Positions 1 through 7,256 of a stretch of 35,026 bases of DNA are shown here, one piece after another. The notes under the pieces are model-generated. The model saw only the letters and a program-made list of their open reading frames with translations. It had not been told where the DNA came from and searched no databases. The stretch lies in the NCBI GenBank assembly GCA_021783995.1, contig JAJXTH010000022.1:1-35026 (forward strand), given 5' to 3'. The stretch comes from Pseudomonadota bacterium (GTDB taxonomy: Bacteria > Pseudomonadota > Gammaproteobacteria > Burkholderiales > Gallionellaceae). Position 1 is the stretch's first letter. Every line of letters begins with the position of its first letter. A program made the translations under genes and the position numbers.

Positions 1-56
1 AACCCACGACCCTCGGCTTCGGAAACCGATACTCTATCCATCTGAGCTACGAGCGC
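1..56 (-). tRNA. tRNA-Arg (anticodon CCG), 3' end cut by window edge
   Basis: Read on the minus strand from 56, the sequence starts GCGCTCG (acceptor 5' strand), then TA, GCTC (D stem), a D loop with GGATA, and an anticodon arm TCGGT / TTCCGAA / GCCGA. The seven-base loop puts CCG at positions 34-36, so it decodes the CGG arginine codon. The variable region and start of the T arm (GGGTCGTGGGTT) follow, and the window ends before the T loop and acceptor 3' strand, so about 20 nt lie outside. Only this copy continues past the anticodon arm; the two copies upstream of it are cut at the anticodon loop. The identity is read by eye from the cloverleaf. Confidence 0.88.
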
Positions 57-141
57 GTTGTCTTGATAGGCTGTCAAAAAGGCACGACAGCCAAATTTGA
101 ACTTATGGTCATTTTACCCTACTGCGACCGAATGACCATAA
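57..141 (-). promoter_or_regulatory. Leader and putative promoter of tRNA-Arg(CCG), unit 1
   Basis: The minus-strand region upstream of the intact tRNA holds a TAAAAT -10-like box (plus-strand 111-116) about 55 nt before the tRNA 5' end. It is flanked by a perfect 12-bp inverted repeat (arms 102-113 and 131-142, CTTATGGTCATT and its complement). Between the box and the tRNA lies a perfect 7-bp hairpin, arms 69-75 and 86-92 (GGCTGTC/GACAGCC). No good -35 box is visible. The same arrangement recurs upstream of a tRNA half at 285-369. The promoter assignment is inference; the inverted repeats are directly visible. Confidence 0.45.
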
Positions 142-182
142 GCTTCGGAAACTGGTACTCTATCCAACTGAGCTACGGGCGC
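142..182 (-). pseudogene. tRNA-Arg(CCG) 5'-half fragment, copy A
   Basis: This 41-nt minus-strand stretch reads GCGCCCG-TA-GCTC-D loop-GAGT-ACCAGT-TTCCGAA-GC: the acceptor 5' strand, D arm and anticodon loop of an arginine tRNA with CCG anticodon. It stops two bases after the loop and runs into unrelated sequence (TTATGGTCATT), so the 3' half of the cloverleaf is missing and no mature tRNA can form. The anticodon-stem 5' strand (CCAGT) differs from the intact tRNA (TCGGT), so this is not simply a recent copy of it. Confidence 0.85.
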
Positions 183-243
183 GAAGAGTGAAAATTGCGG
201 AAGTGAACCGACGGTCATTTTACCACGTTGCGCTCGCATGACG
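183..243 (-). promoter_or_regulatory. Leader segment of unit 2 (promoter-like)
   Basis: This is the shorter spacer between the two tRNA halves. It keeps a TAAAAT box (plus-strand 217-222) followed on the minus strand by GACC, and the upstream GCGAGCGCAACG stretch resembling the matching part of units 1 and 3. The flanking inverted repeat is degraded here (GTCAT 214-218 with ATGAC 238-242), and the 7-bp hairpin seen in units 1 and 3 is absent. The box lies about 35 nt before the tRNA-half start, against 55 in the other units, so a roughly 20-nt piece appears to have been lost. Confidence 0.35.
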
Positions 244-284
244 GCTTCGGAAACTGGTACTCTATCCATCTGAGCTACGGGCGC
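244..284 (-). pseudogene. tRNA-Arg(CCG) 5'-half fragment, copy B
   Basis: A second 41-nt half-tRNA on the minus strand. It is identical to copy A apart from one D-loop base, and is cut at the same place two bases after the anticodon loop (TTCCGAA-GC). It then runs directly into the next repeat unit (CGTCATGCGAG). The missing 3' half means it cannot be a functional tRNA. The identical breakpoint in copies A and B, inside the anticodon arm where many tyrosine integrases cross over, is notable. The link to integration is inference. Confidence 0.85.
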
Positions 285-369
285 GTTGTTTGAAAGCGGT
301 TCAAAAAGTCACGAGAACCGCAAATTGAACTTATGGTCATTTTACCTCATTGCGCCCAAATGATCATAA
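285..369 (-). promoter_or_regulatory. Leader and putative promoter of tRNA half, unit 3
   Basis: This is the counterpart of the unit 1 leader. TAAAAT lies at plus-strand 339-344, 55 nt from the tRNA-half start, exactly as in unit 1. A 12-bp inverted repeat with one mismatch flanks it (331-342 and 358-369). A perfect 7-bp hairpin (GCGGTTC 296-302, GAACCGC 315-321) replaces the GGCTGTC/GACAGCC stem of unit 1. The stem sequences differ but pairing is kept, and the loop (AAAAAG-CAC) is shared, which suggests selection on structure. Whether transcription starts here cannot be told from sequence. Confidence 0.45.
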
Positions 370-390
370 TCTGTTGACGGCATCGCGCTG

Positions 391-714
391 CTATCCCGGC
401 ATGTTCTCGGCAGTCTCTTCAATGTGCTTCAGTTCCTGCCTGATCACCAATATTGCGCGGTTCATCTGACGGAATCTCTGAATGCCGAACATCACGGTCA
501 AAGCGCCGCATGGCAGACAAAGGAATCCGACAGCAGAAAACCATCCGTGGTTAGAAAAATGAATGATGGATATGCCGGCGATGAACAGCGCAACGCCAGA
601 ACGCAGATAAGAAAGTAGCGTCCTCTCGTTCGCAAGCAGTGTGCGATCGACAGCCAGGTGATCTCTTAGAATCAGTTCCGAAGCGTTGAACTGTGAATAG
701 AGGTTATGCTGCAT
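391..714 (-). CDS. DUF202 family small inner-membrane protein
   Basis: A 107-residue protein with the DUF202 (YidH-like) pattern: a charged N-terminal stretch DRTLLANERTLLSYLR, then two hydrophobic segments (about residues 35-55 and 63-83) and a charged C-terminal tail. The reading frame is open further upstream to 807, but the family homology begins near MQHNLYSQF, so I take the ATG at 714. The function of the family is unknown; it is expected in the cytoplasmic membrane. It stands alone, divergent from the CoA-binding gene and ending just before the tRNA-half array on the same strand. A TACAAT box at plus-strand 778-783 (minus strand) could be its promoter. Confidence 0.75.
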   Translation of the reverse strand: MQHNLYSQFNASELILRDHLAVDRTLLANERTLLSYLRSGVALFIAGISIIHFSNHGWFSAVGFLCLPCGALTVMFGIQRFRQMNRAILVIRQELKHIEETAENMPG

Positions 715-777
715 GGCATCTTTTGAAGTGACCGACGAAGCAAATTGTAACGAAAATCGCAAAGTGCACTTGAAGCT

Positions 778-802
778 ATTGTACCCTACTGCGCTCGAAC
801 GG
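778..802 (-). promoter_or_regulatory. Promoter-like box similar to the tRNA-leader repeats
   Basis: On the minus strand TTCGAGCGCAGTAGGG-TACAAT-AG closely resembles the core of the leader repeats near the left edge (for example CGGTCGCAGTAGGG-TAAAAT-G at 111-131). It could be the extended -10 region for the DUF202 gene. A second TACAAT lies at 744-749. No convincing -35 hexamer is seen for either. Confidence 0.3.
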
Positions 803-910
803 CTCAAACAGGTGTTATTTGCGCAGGTTGTTTTGTCTTTTGCCCATTCTATTCGGGGCAGGCATGCATAAAGATGTTATCTTTATATTTTCAAAAAGGT
901 GGTCCTAGCG

Positions 911-1327
911 ATGTTTACCAACCCGAATGCAGATGAAATACGGCAGATGTTGAAAGAGATACGCACTATTGCAGTGCTGGGCCTTTCGCCGAACGAGTCG
1001 CGCCCTAGTTTTCGGGTGGCAAAAGGCCTGCAGGACAGAGGCTATCGCATAATTCCGGTGCGCCCCATGGTCGCCGAGGTGCTGGGGGAAAAGGCATATC
1101 CCGATCTCGACAGCTTGCCTGAGAGGCCGGACATCGTCGATGTGTTTCGCGCGCCAGAGCATGTTCCGGAGATAGTTGAAAGCTGCATCAGACTCGACAT
1201 CAAACGAATCTGGCTGCAGGATGGAGTCATTCACGATGAAGCGGCGAAACGTGCAAGGGATGCAGGCATCACTGTGGTGATGGACCGGTGCCTCTGGCGC
1301 GACTGCATGCAACTATGTTCAACATGA
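911..1327 (+). CDS. CoA-binding domain protein (CoA_binding_2, YccU-like)
   Basis: A 138-residue cytosolic protein made almost entirely of one Rossmann-like CoA-binding domain: a first strand and turn IAVLGLSPNESRPS, then VAKGLQDRGYRIIPVRP, and later the IVDVFRAPEHVPEIVE segment typical of the YccU group. These small proteins are thought to bind CoA or acyl-CoA; no reaction is established. I chose ATG 911 over the upstream GTG at 899 because AAAAAGGTGG (893-902) sits 8 nt ahead of it. The stop overlaps the tag start as ATGA, so the two are probably translationally coupled. Confidence 0.85.
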   Translation: MFTNPNADEIRQMLKEIRTIAVLGLSPNESRPSFRVAKGLQDRGYRIIPVRPMVAEVLGEKAYPDLDSLPERPDIVDVFRAPEHVPEIVESCIRLDIKRIWLQDGVIHDEAAKRARDAGITVVMDRCLWRDCMQLCST

Positions 1328-1902
1328 ACCGCTGTTCTTGGGCGTGGGGTGATGAACTGTATCAGCGCTACCATGATGCAGAATGGGGCGTACCCTTGCG
1401 TGACGATAGAATGCTCTTCGAATTCCTGCTGCTGGAAGGTGCGCAGGCGGGATTGAGCTGGATCACGATACTGAAAAAGCGGGAGAACTACCGAAGAGCC
1501 TTCGACAGTTTCGACCCAGAGCGCATCGCGGCCTATGACGAAAAGAAGATCGAAGCGCTGTTGAAAGACCCGGGCATCGTGCGCAACCGCCTGAAGGTGA
1601 ATGCGGCAGTGATCAATGCCCGGCGATATCTGGAAGTGCAGGAAGAATACGGCAGTTTTTCCGATTTTTTCTGGCGGTTCGTCGATGGCAAACCCAGGCA
1701 GAACGCATGGCAGAATCCGGGCGAGGTGCCGTCGAGCACGAAAGAGTCCGATGCGATGAGCCGCGAGCTTAAGCGGCGAGGATTCAAGTTCGTCGGCACG
1801 ACGATATGCTATGCGCTGATGCAGGCGACAGGCATGGTGAACGATCATCCTGTGGACTGTTTCAGGCATGAAGAAATCCGGCGACTTGGGGTAGAATTCT
1901 GA
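1324..1902 (+). CDS. tag: DNA-3-methyladenine glycosylase I
   Basis: A base-excision repair enzyme that removes 3-methyladenine from DNA. At 192 residues it matches the family size. With the start at ATG 1324, the zinc-binding set of Tag falls at Cys4, His17, His175 and Cys179, the same numbering as in E. coli, and the base-recognition Glu at 38 ([12 protein letters not shown]) is also in place. That agreement supports this start over the in-frame ATG at 1288. It overlaps the preceding CoA-binding gene by 4 bp (ATGA) and is followed 34 bp later by dapF. Confidence 0.96.
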   Translation: MNRCSWAWGDELYQRYHDAEWGVPLRDDRMLFEFLLLEGAQAGLSWITILKKRENYRRAFDSFDPERIAAYDEKKIEALLKDPGIVRNRLKVNAAVINARRYLEVQEEYGSFSDFFWRFVDGKPRQNAWQNPGEVPSSTKESDAMSRELKRRGFKFVGTTICYALMQATGMVNDHPVDCFRHEEIRRLGVEF

Positions 1903-1936
1903 ACGGCGCACATGCGGCGCTTATCGGGGGCAAAGG

Positions 1937-2761
1937 ATGTTACTGAAATTCACCAAGATGCACGGGGCTGGCAATGACTTCGTGGTGATCGACGGCGTGC
2001 GTCAGCATGTCTATCTCAGCACGGAACAGCTGCGCCTGCTGGCGGACAGGCATTTCGGCGTGGGTTGCGACCAGATACTGCTGGTCGAGAAAGCGCATGA
2101 TTCGAGCGCCGATTTCCGCTATCGTATTTTCAATGCGGACGGCGGCGAAGTAGAGCAGTGCGGCAACGGTGCGCGCTGCTTCGTGCGTTTCGTGCATGAA
2201 CAGAAGCTGACGAACAAGACAGAGATCGTGGTCGAAACGCAGAACGGTCTGATACGCCCGCGCCTCGAGAGCGATGGGCGCGTGACGGTCAACATGGGTT
2301 CGCCGGTATTCGATCCGGCTCGCCTGCCCTTCATTGATGGTTTGGGTGAGGTAAGCGAGCCGCTCGAGGTTGAAGGCAGGACCCTCACGATCAGTGCGAT
2401 CTCGATGGGAAATCCACACGCGGTGCAGGTTGTCGACGATGTTGGGGCGGTTGATCTGGAAAGGATGGGGCCCCTGATCGAGCACCATCCGCGTTTTCCA
2501 AAACGTGTCAATGCAGGCTTCATGCAGGTCATGGACAGGAAGCACATCAGGCTGCGCGTGTATGAGCGCGGTTCGGGCGAGACCATGTCATGCGGAACGG
2601 GCGCGTGTGCAGCGGTGGTGGCCGGGATCAGGCGCGGCCTTCTGGACAGTCCGGTGACGGTGGCCACGCACGGCGGGACGCTGAACATTGCCTGGGAAGG
2701 GGGAACGGTATCGATGACGGGACCTGCGATCAGCGTGTTCGCGGGTGAAATCAATTTATAA
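1937..2761 (+). CDS. dapF: Diaminopimelate epimerase
   Basis: Converts LL- to meso-diaminopimelate, the last steps of lysine and peptidoglycan-precursor synthesis, in the cytosol without a cofactor. The 274-residue product has the two-fold dapF layout with both catalytic cysteines, Cys75 in EQCGNGARC and Cys219 in SCGTGACAA, as a thiolate/thiol pair. The N-terminus [13 protein letters not shown] is the family signature. The start is supported by a purine-rich site (GGGGGCAAAGG) just upstream. The order dapF-DUF484-xerC is a conserved arrangement in beta- and gammaproteobacteria; here DUF484 follows after 3 bp. Confidence 0.97.
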   Translation: MLLKFTKMHGAGNDFVVIDGVRQHVYLSTEQLRLLADRHFGVGCDQILLVEKAHDSSADFRYRIFNADGGEVEQCGNGARCFVRFVHEQKLTNKTEIVVETQNGLIRPRLESDGRVTVNMGSPVFDPARLPFIDGLGEVSEPLEVEGRTLTISAISMGNPHAVQVVDDVGAVDLERMGPLIEHHPRFPKRVNAGFMQVMDRKHIRLRVYERGSGETMSCGTGACAAVVAGIRRGLLDSPVTVATHGGTLNIAWEGGTVSMTGPAISVFAGEINL

Positions 2762-2764
2762 GGC

Positions 2765-3397
2765 ATGAGCATGAATGCAGATGACGTCGCACATTTTTTA
2801 TTGAACACGCCGGAATTTTTCGAGGAGTATGCCGACACGCTTGCGCAGATCAATCTTCCGCATCCTCATGGCGGGCGCACGATATCGCTGGGCGAGCGTC
2901 AGCTGCTCGCGTTGCGCGAGAAGAACAAGATGCTCGAGAAGAGGCTGCACGAACTCGTCGAATATGCCCGTGAGAACGACGCGCTTCAGCGCAAGCTGCA
3001 CGAATTTACCGATGCGCTGTTTGCCGCGCGCGACCTTTCCACGCTGCGCGAGATGATACCGCGCCTCTTGCGCGACATCTTCGCCGTGCCGCATGTTGCG
3101 TTGCACCTCTGGCAGCTCTCTCCTCCAAGTATGGAGCTCCTGGTGTTCACGGACGAGCTTGGCAAGCCTGCCTGCCTGCACCATGGCATGCACGACACTG
3201 CACAGTGGTTCGGGGAGGCTGCGGGCCAGCTGCATTCCTTTGCCTATCTGCCGCTCTATGCGGGCAGTGTGTCCATAGGCCTTCTGGTGCTGGCATCTGA
3301 AGACAAACAACGCTTCTATCCTGAGATGGGCACGGTATTCCTGCAGTACATCGCGGAATCCGCGTGCAGCGCGCTGCATCCCTACCTCGACCATTGA
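2765..3397 (+). CDS. DUF484 family protein (GAF-like)
   Basis: A 210-residue cytosolic protein of the DUF484 family. The N-terminal signature reads VAHFLLNTPEFFEEYADTL, with LPHPHGGRTISLGERQ next; a helical, probably coiled-coil stretch follows (residues about 45-80). The C-terminal GAF-like half contains FAYLPLYAGSVSIGLLVLAS. The family's biochemical role is not known, but it is nearly always found between dapF and xerC, as here. Its stop lies 5 bp before the xerC ATG. Start ATG 2765 or ATG 2771 are both possible; AAGG precedes the first. Confidence 0.88.
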   Translation: MSMNADDVAHFLLNTPEFFEEYADTLAQINLPHPHGGRTISLGERQLLALREKNKMLEKRLHELVEYARENDALQRKLHEFTDALFAARDLSTLREMIPRLLRDIFAVPHVALHLWQLSPPSMELLVFTDELGKPACLHHGMHDTAQWFGEAAGQLHSFAYLPLYAGSVSIGLLVLASEDKQRFYPEMGTVFLQYIAESACSALHPYLDH

Positions 3398-3402
3398 CCA
3401 TT

Positions 3403-4299
3403 ATGCATCGGGACGGGAACCGGAAATTGCTTGAAGGTTATCTCGCCTGGCTGCGCTTCGAGAAGCGCTATTCCGAGCTGACTGCAAAGAGCTATGAACG
3501 TGACCTAGGGTATCTCTTCGAACTTTCAGGCGGCACGGATCTCGCAGAAATAAAAATCCACAACATCCGCCGTTATGTCGCGGAGCTGCACGGTAAGGGG
3601 CTTGGCGGACGTTCGTTGTCGCGCCTGCTTTCGGCCTGGCGCGGATTCTACCGCTATCTGATGCGCGATCACGGATTCGAGCACAACCCCTGCATGGGGC
3701 TGCGTGCGCCAAAATCGCCCAGGGCATTGCCCGATGCGCTGTCGCCCGACCAGGCGATGCGCATGGTTGATCTGCCATGCGATACGCTAGATGCGGTACG
3801 CGACAAGGCGATGTTCGAGCTCTTCTATTCCTCCGGACTGAGGCTTGCCGAACTGGTCAACCTCGACCCTGAACACCTGGATCTGGATGCAAGCGAAGTG
3901 CGCGTGACAGGCAAGGGGGGAAAGACGCGCATCGTGCCTGTAGGCAGCTTCGCTCAGCAAGCCTTGCGGGTATGGCTGGAAGCAAGGGCAGGGCTCGCGA
4001 ATCCCGATGAACGGGCGCTGTTTGTGGGCGCGAGGGGCGCGCGCATTTCGCCCCGCGTGGTGCAGCAGCGCATGAAGCAGTGGGGAATAAGACAGGGCGT
4101 GAACGCAAGCGTGCATCCTCATGCGCTGCGCCATTCCTTTGCGACCCATGTGCTGCAGTCTTCGGGAGATCTGAGGGCAGTGCAGGAAATGCTGGGACAT
4201 GCCAGCATCTCCACCACCCAGGTTTACACGCATCTGGATTTTCAGCACCTGAGCAAGGTATACGACGCGGCCCACCCGCGCGCCAGGAAAAAGACCTGA
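3403..4299 (+). CDS. xerC: Site-specific tyrosine recombinase XerC
   Basis: Resolves chromosome dimers at dif together with XerD and FtsK. The 298 residues equal the E. coli length when translation starts at ATG 3403. An N-terminal SAM-like core-binding domain (residues about 5-90) precedes the catalytic domain, with Arg147 (SSGLRLAE), Lys171 (TGKGGK), His240 and Arg243 (HPHALRHSF), His266 (LGHAS) and the nucleophile Tyr275 (TQVYTHLD) all present. No strong ribosome-binding site is seen; a TTG at 3394 overlapping the upstream stop is an alternative. Its stop is one base from the convergent pilU stop. Confidence 0.96.
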   Translation: MHRDGNRKLLEGYLAWLRFEKRYSELTAKSYERDLGYLFELSGGTDLAEIKIHNIRRYVAELHGKGLGGRSLSRLLSAWRGFYRYLMRDHGFEHNPCMGLRAPKSPRALPDALSPDQAMRMVDLPCDTLDAVRDKAMFELFYSSGLRLAELVNLDPEHLDLDASEVRVTGKGGKTRIVPVGSFAQQALRVWLEARAGLANPDERALFVGARGARISPRVVQQRMKQWGIRQGVNASVHPHALRHSFATHVLQSSGDLRAVQEMLGHASISTTQVYTHLDFQHLSKVYDAAHPRARKKT

Positions 4300-4300
4300 A

Positions 4301-5437
4301 TCAGGTCATCTGCAGGTTGTGCGTCCCGCTCAGCATGTCGCGATCCAGCGTGTGGCGGCTCTCGAGCTTGATCTTCAGCCGCAGATCGTTGACCGAGTCT
4401 GCATTCTTGAGCGCTTCCTCGTAGCCTATGGTGCCGCTCTCGAAAAGGTCGAACAGCGCCTGGTCGAATGTCTGCATGCCGAGCTCGCGCGATTTGGCCA
4501 TCACGCCCTTGATCGCATGCACTTCGCCCTTGAAAATCAGATCAGAGATCAGCGGAGAGTTGAGCAGGATCTCCATCGCGGCGACCCGCCCCGTGCCGTC
4601 CTTCTTCGGGATCAGACGCTGCGAGATCAGTGCCTTGGTGTTCAATGAGAGATCCATCAGCAGCTGCTCCCGCCTCTCCTCGGGGAAGAAGTTGATGATG
4701 CGGTCCAGCGCCTGGTTTGCGCTGTTCGCATGCAGCGTGGCCATGCACAGATGGCCGGTCTCGGCGAATGCAACTGCATATTCCATGGTCTCCCTGTCGC
4801 GTATCTCGCCTATCAGGATCACGTCGGGCGCCTGGCGCAGCGTGTTCTTCAGCGCAGCCTCCCACGAGGCCGTGTCCACGCCCACCTCGCGGTGCGTGAC
4901 GATGCAGTTGCCGTGCTCGTGCACGTATTCGACCGGGTCCTCTATCGTGATGATGTGACCGTAGCTGTTGTGGTTGCGGTGACCCAGCATCGCCGCGAGC
5001 GTGGTGGACTTTCCCGAGCCCGTCGCGCCCACCAGGATCACAAGTCCGCGCTTGGTCATCACGATGTCCTTCAGGATGGGAGGCATGCCCATCGCGTCGA
5101 GATCGGGTATCTTCGTGGTGATGGTGCGCATCACCATGCCGACGTTCTGCTGCTGCATGAACACGTTGACGCGGAAGCGGCCTATGCCGTGCGGGCTGAT
5201 CGCGAAATTGCACTCGTGGTTTGCCTCGAACTCGGCCGTCTGGCGGTCGTTCATGATGCTGCGCGCAAGTTCCCTGGTGTGCTGATGAGAGAGAGGTTGG
5301 CTGGATACCGGGACCAGCTTTCCGTCCACCTTGAACGCAGGCGGAAATCCTGCGGTGATGAACATGTCCGAGGCTTTCTTGCTGACCATGCCGCGCAGCA
5401 AATTGTGTATCAGCTCTGTGGCCTGATCTCTTTCCAT
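4301..5437 (-). CDS. pilU: Type IV pilus retraction accessory ATPase PilU
   Basis: A 378-residue hexameric secretion-type ATPase that assists PilT in pulling back type IV pili (twitching motility, DNA uptake). Visible motifs are Walker A GATGSGKST at about 137-145, the Asp box TIEDPVEYVHEH, Walker B DVILIGEIRD, and the His box TGHLCMATLHANS. I call it PilU rather than PilT from the second position in the pair, the longer C-terminal tail and the absence of the AIRNLIRE-type C-terminal motif. It follows pilT on the same strand with an 18-bp gap, so the two are probably co-transcribed. Confidence 0.93.
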   Translation of the reverse strand: MERDQATELIHNLLRGMVSKKASDMFITAGFPPAFKVDGKLVPVSSQPLSHQHTRELARSIMNDRQTAEFEANHECNFAISPHGIGRFRVNVFMQQQNVGMVMRTITTKIPDLDAMGMPPILKDIVMTKRGLVILVGATGSGKSTTLAAMLGHRNHNSYGHIITIEDPVEYVHEHGNCIVTHREVGVDTASWEAALKNTLRQAPDVILIGEIRDRETMEYAVAFAETGHLCMATLHANSANQALDRIINFFPEERREQLLMDLSLNTKALISQRLIPKKDGTGRVAAMEILLNSPLISDLIFKGEVHAIKGVMAKSRELGMQTFDQALFDLFESGTIGYEEALKNADSVNDLRLKIKLESRHTLDRDMLSGTHNLQMT

Positions 5438-5455
5438 GGTGTGCTCCTAAGTGAC

Positions 5456-6499
5456 TTACAGCGGGAACAGATCCTTGTTCATCGCCTTGGACCGCGCTTC
5501 AGATGAGGCGACGGCATTGCTTTTGACGAGGCTCGTCAGACACTGGTCCAGCGTCTGCATGCCCATGCCCTGGCTGGTCTGAATCGCCGAATACATCTGC
5601 GGGACCTTGGCCTCGCGTATCAGGTTGCGTATCGCAGGCGTACATATCATGATTTCGTGCGCCGCGACGCGTCCCGCGCCGTCCTTGGTCTTGAGCAGCG
5701 TCTGGGAGATCACCGCGCGCAGCGATTCGGAGAGCATGGCCCTTACCATCTCCTTCTCGTCGGCGGGGAACACGTCGATGATACGGTCTATGGTCTTGGC
5801 GGCCGAACTCGTGTGCAGCGTGCCGAAAACAAGGTGGCCTGTCTCTGCTGCGGTCATCGCAAGGCGTATGGTCTCGAGGTCGCGCATTTCGCCGACCAGG
5901 ATCACGTCAGGGTCCTCGCGCAGCGCCGAACGCAGCGCATTATTGAAGGAAAGTGTGTCGCGGCCCACCTCGCGCTGGTTGATCAGGCATTTCTTCGATT
6001 CGTGGACGAATTCGATCGGGTCCTCGACGGTGAGGATGTGGCCCTGTTCCTTTTCGTTGATGTAGTTGATCATCGCAGCCAGAGTGGTCGATTTGCCTGA
6101 GCCGGTAGGTCCTGTGACCAGCACCAGTCCGCGGGGGTAGCTTGAGATGTCGGTGAATATCGCGGGCGCCTTCAGGTCCTCGAGGCTGAACACCTTGGAA
6201 GGAATGGTGCGCATGACGGCTGCCGCGCCGCGCTGCTGTATGAACGCATTGACGCGGAAGCGGGCGAGATTGGGAACCTCGAAGGAGAAGTCCACCTCCT
6301 TGTGCTCCTCGTAGATCTTGCGCTGCTCGTCGTTCATGATGTCATAGACCATCGCGTGGACTTCCTTGTGCGCCATCGCGGGAAGATTGATACGCCTCAT
6401 GTCGCCGTGCACGCGTATCATCGGTGGCAGGCCGGAGGAGAGGTGGAGATCGGAGGCCTTGTTCTTGACGCCGAAAGCGAGCAGTTCGGTGATATCCAT
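5456..6499 (-). CDS. pilT: Type IV pilus twitching motility ATPase PilT
   Basis: The main pilus retraction motor, 347 residues, cytoplasmic and hexameric at the base of the type IV pilus. It begins MDITELLAFGVKNKASDLHLS, the standard PilT N-terminus, which fixes the start at 6499 although the frame is open to 6661. Walker A GPTGSGKST is at 130-138; the Asp box TVEDPIEFVHES, Walker B DVILVGEMRD and His box TGHLVFGTLHTSS follow. The C-terminal AIRNLIREAK matches the AIRNLIRE-type motif associated with retraction. It is divergent from yggS (6555) with a 55-bp spacer. No pilin or assembly genes lie nearby. Confidence 0.96.
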   Translation of the reverse strand: MDITELLAFGVKNKASDLHLSSGLPPMIRVHGDMRRINLPAMAHKEVHAMVYDIMNDEQRKIYEEHKEVDFSFEVPNLARFRVNAFIQQRGAAAVMRTIPSKVFSLEDLKAPAIFTDISSYPRGLVLVTGPTGSGKSTTLAAMINYINEKEQGHILTVEDPIEFVHESKKCLINQREVGRDTLSFNNALRSALREDPDVILVGEMRDLETIRLAMTAAETGHLVFGTLHTSSAAKTIDRIIDVFPADEKEMVRAMLSESLRAVISQTLLKTKDGAGRVAAHEIMICTPAIRNLIREAKVPQMYSAIQTSQGMGMQTLDQCLTSLVKSNAVASSEARSKAMNKDLFPL

Positions 6500-6554
6500 T
6501 ATAATGTTCCAGGTGTGTGGTTCTTCGCAGGCCAGTAGGAGCAGGTAAGAGATT

Positions 6555-7256
6555 ATGGCAACAATAGCTTCAAACTTGCAAGCCGTGCGCGCAGCGATCT
6601 TGGAATCTGCGGTATCCGCAGGGCGCAAGGCAGACGACATCGCGCTCCTTGCGGTGAGCAAGACCTTTCCTGCTGATGCAGTACGCGAAGCCTTTGCCGC
6701 AGGGCAGAGGCGCTTTGCTGAGAGCTATGTGCAGGAGGTATTGCCCAAGATGGAAGCGCTGAAGGACTTGGGCATCGAGTGGCATTTCATCGGCCCGATA
6801 CAGGGCAACAAGACGCGCCCGATCGCAGAGAACTTTGCATGGGTGCACAGCGTGGACAGACTCAAGATCGCAGAACGCCTCTCGGAACAGCGCCCTGCAG
6901 GTATGCCGCCTTTGCAGATATGCCTTCAGGTCAACATCAGCGGGGAAGATAGCAAGAGCGGCGTTGCGCCTGAAGAAATCTTCAGGCTGGCACAAGAAGT
7001 CGCACGGCTGCCCAGTCTGGTCTTGCGCGGTCTGATGGCCATTCCCGCGCAAAGCGGCGAGGCAATGGCACAGCGCGCCGCATTCGCCGAATTGAGAAGA
7101 CTCTATGAAAGGTTGAACGGACAAGGGCTGGCCCTGGATACGCTCTCGATGGGCATGTCGGATGACTACCCTTCCGCGATCGCGGAGGGGGCTACCATGG
7201 TGCGCATAGGCTCGGCCATATTCGGCAAACGAAATTATCAGGAAGGGAAAGCATGA
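6555..7256 (+). CDS. yggS: YggS/PROSC family pyridoxal-phosphate homeostasis protein
   Basis: A 233-residue single-domain TIM-barrel PLP-binding protein that buffers free PLP and influences amino-acid and vitamin B6 pools. The PLP lysine is Lys36 in LLAVSKTFP, the same number as in E. coli. HFIGPIQGNKTR, the LSMGMSDDYPSAI phosphate-binding segment and VRIGSAIFGKR are all intact. It heads a plus-strand operon: its stop overlaps the proC start (ATGA), followed by yggT and DUF167, an order also seen in E. coli (yggS-yggT-yggU) but with proC inserted between. Confidence 0.95.
   Translation: MATIASNLQAVRAAILESAVSAGRKADDIALLAVSKTFPADAVREAFAAGQRRFAESYVQEVLPKMEALKDLGIEWHFIGPIQGNKTRPIAENFAWVHSVDRLKIAERLSEQRPAGMPPLQICLQVNISGEDSKSGVAPEEIFRLAQEVARLPSLVLRGLMAIPAQSGEAMAQRAAFAELRRLYERLNGQGLALDTLSMGMSDDYPSAIAEGATMVRIGSAIFGKRNYQEGKA

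Noticed and set aside
1-369. CRISPR array or REP element as an explanation of the left-edge repeats
   Set aside because: Only three units, of unequal spacing (126 and 102 bp), and the conserved part is clearly half a tRNA; no short direct repeats with unique spacers are present.
5001-5285. Plus-strand frames opposite pilU and pilT
   Set aside because: These are shadows of two well-supported ATPase genes.
6497-6512. TATAAT-containing stretch at the pilT start as a yggS or pilT promoter
   Set aside because: The box overlaps the pilT start codon and no -35 hexamer lies at 16-18 bp on either strand.
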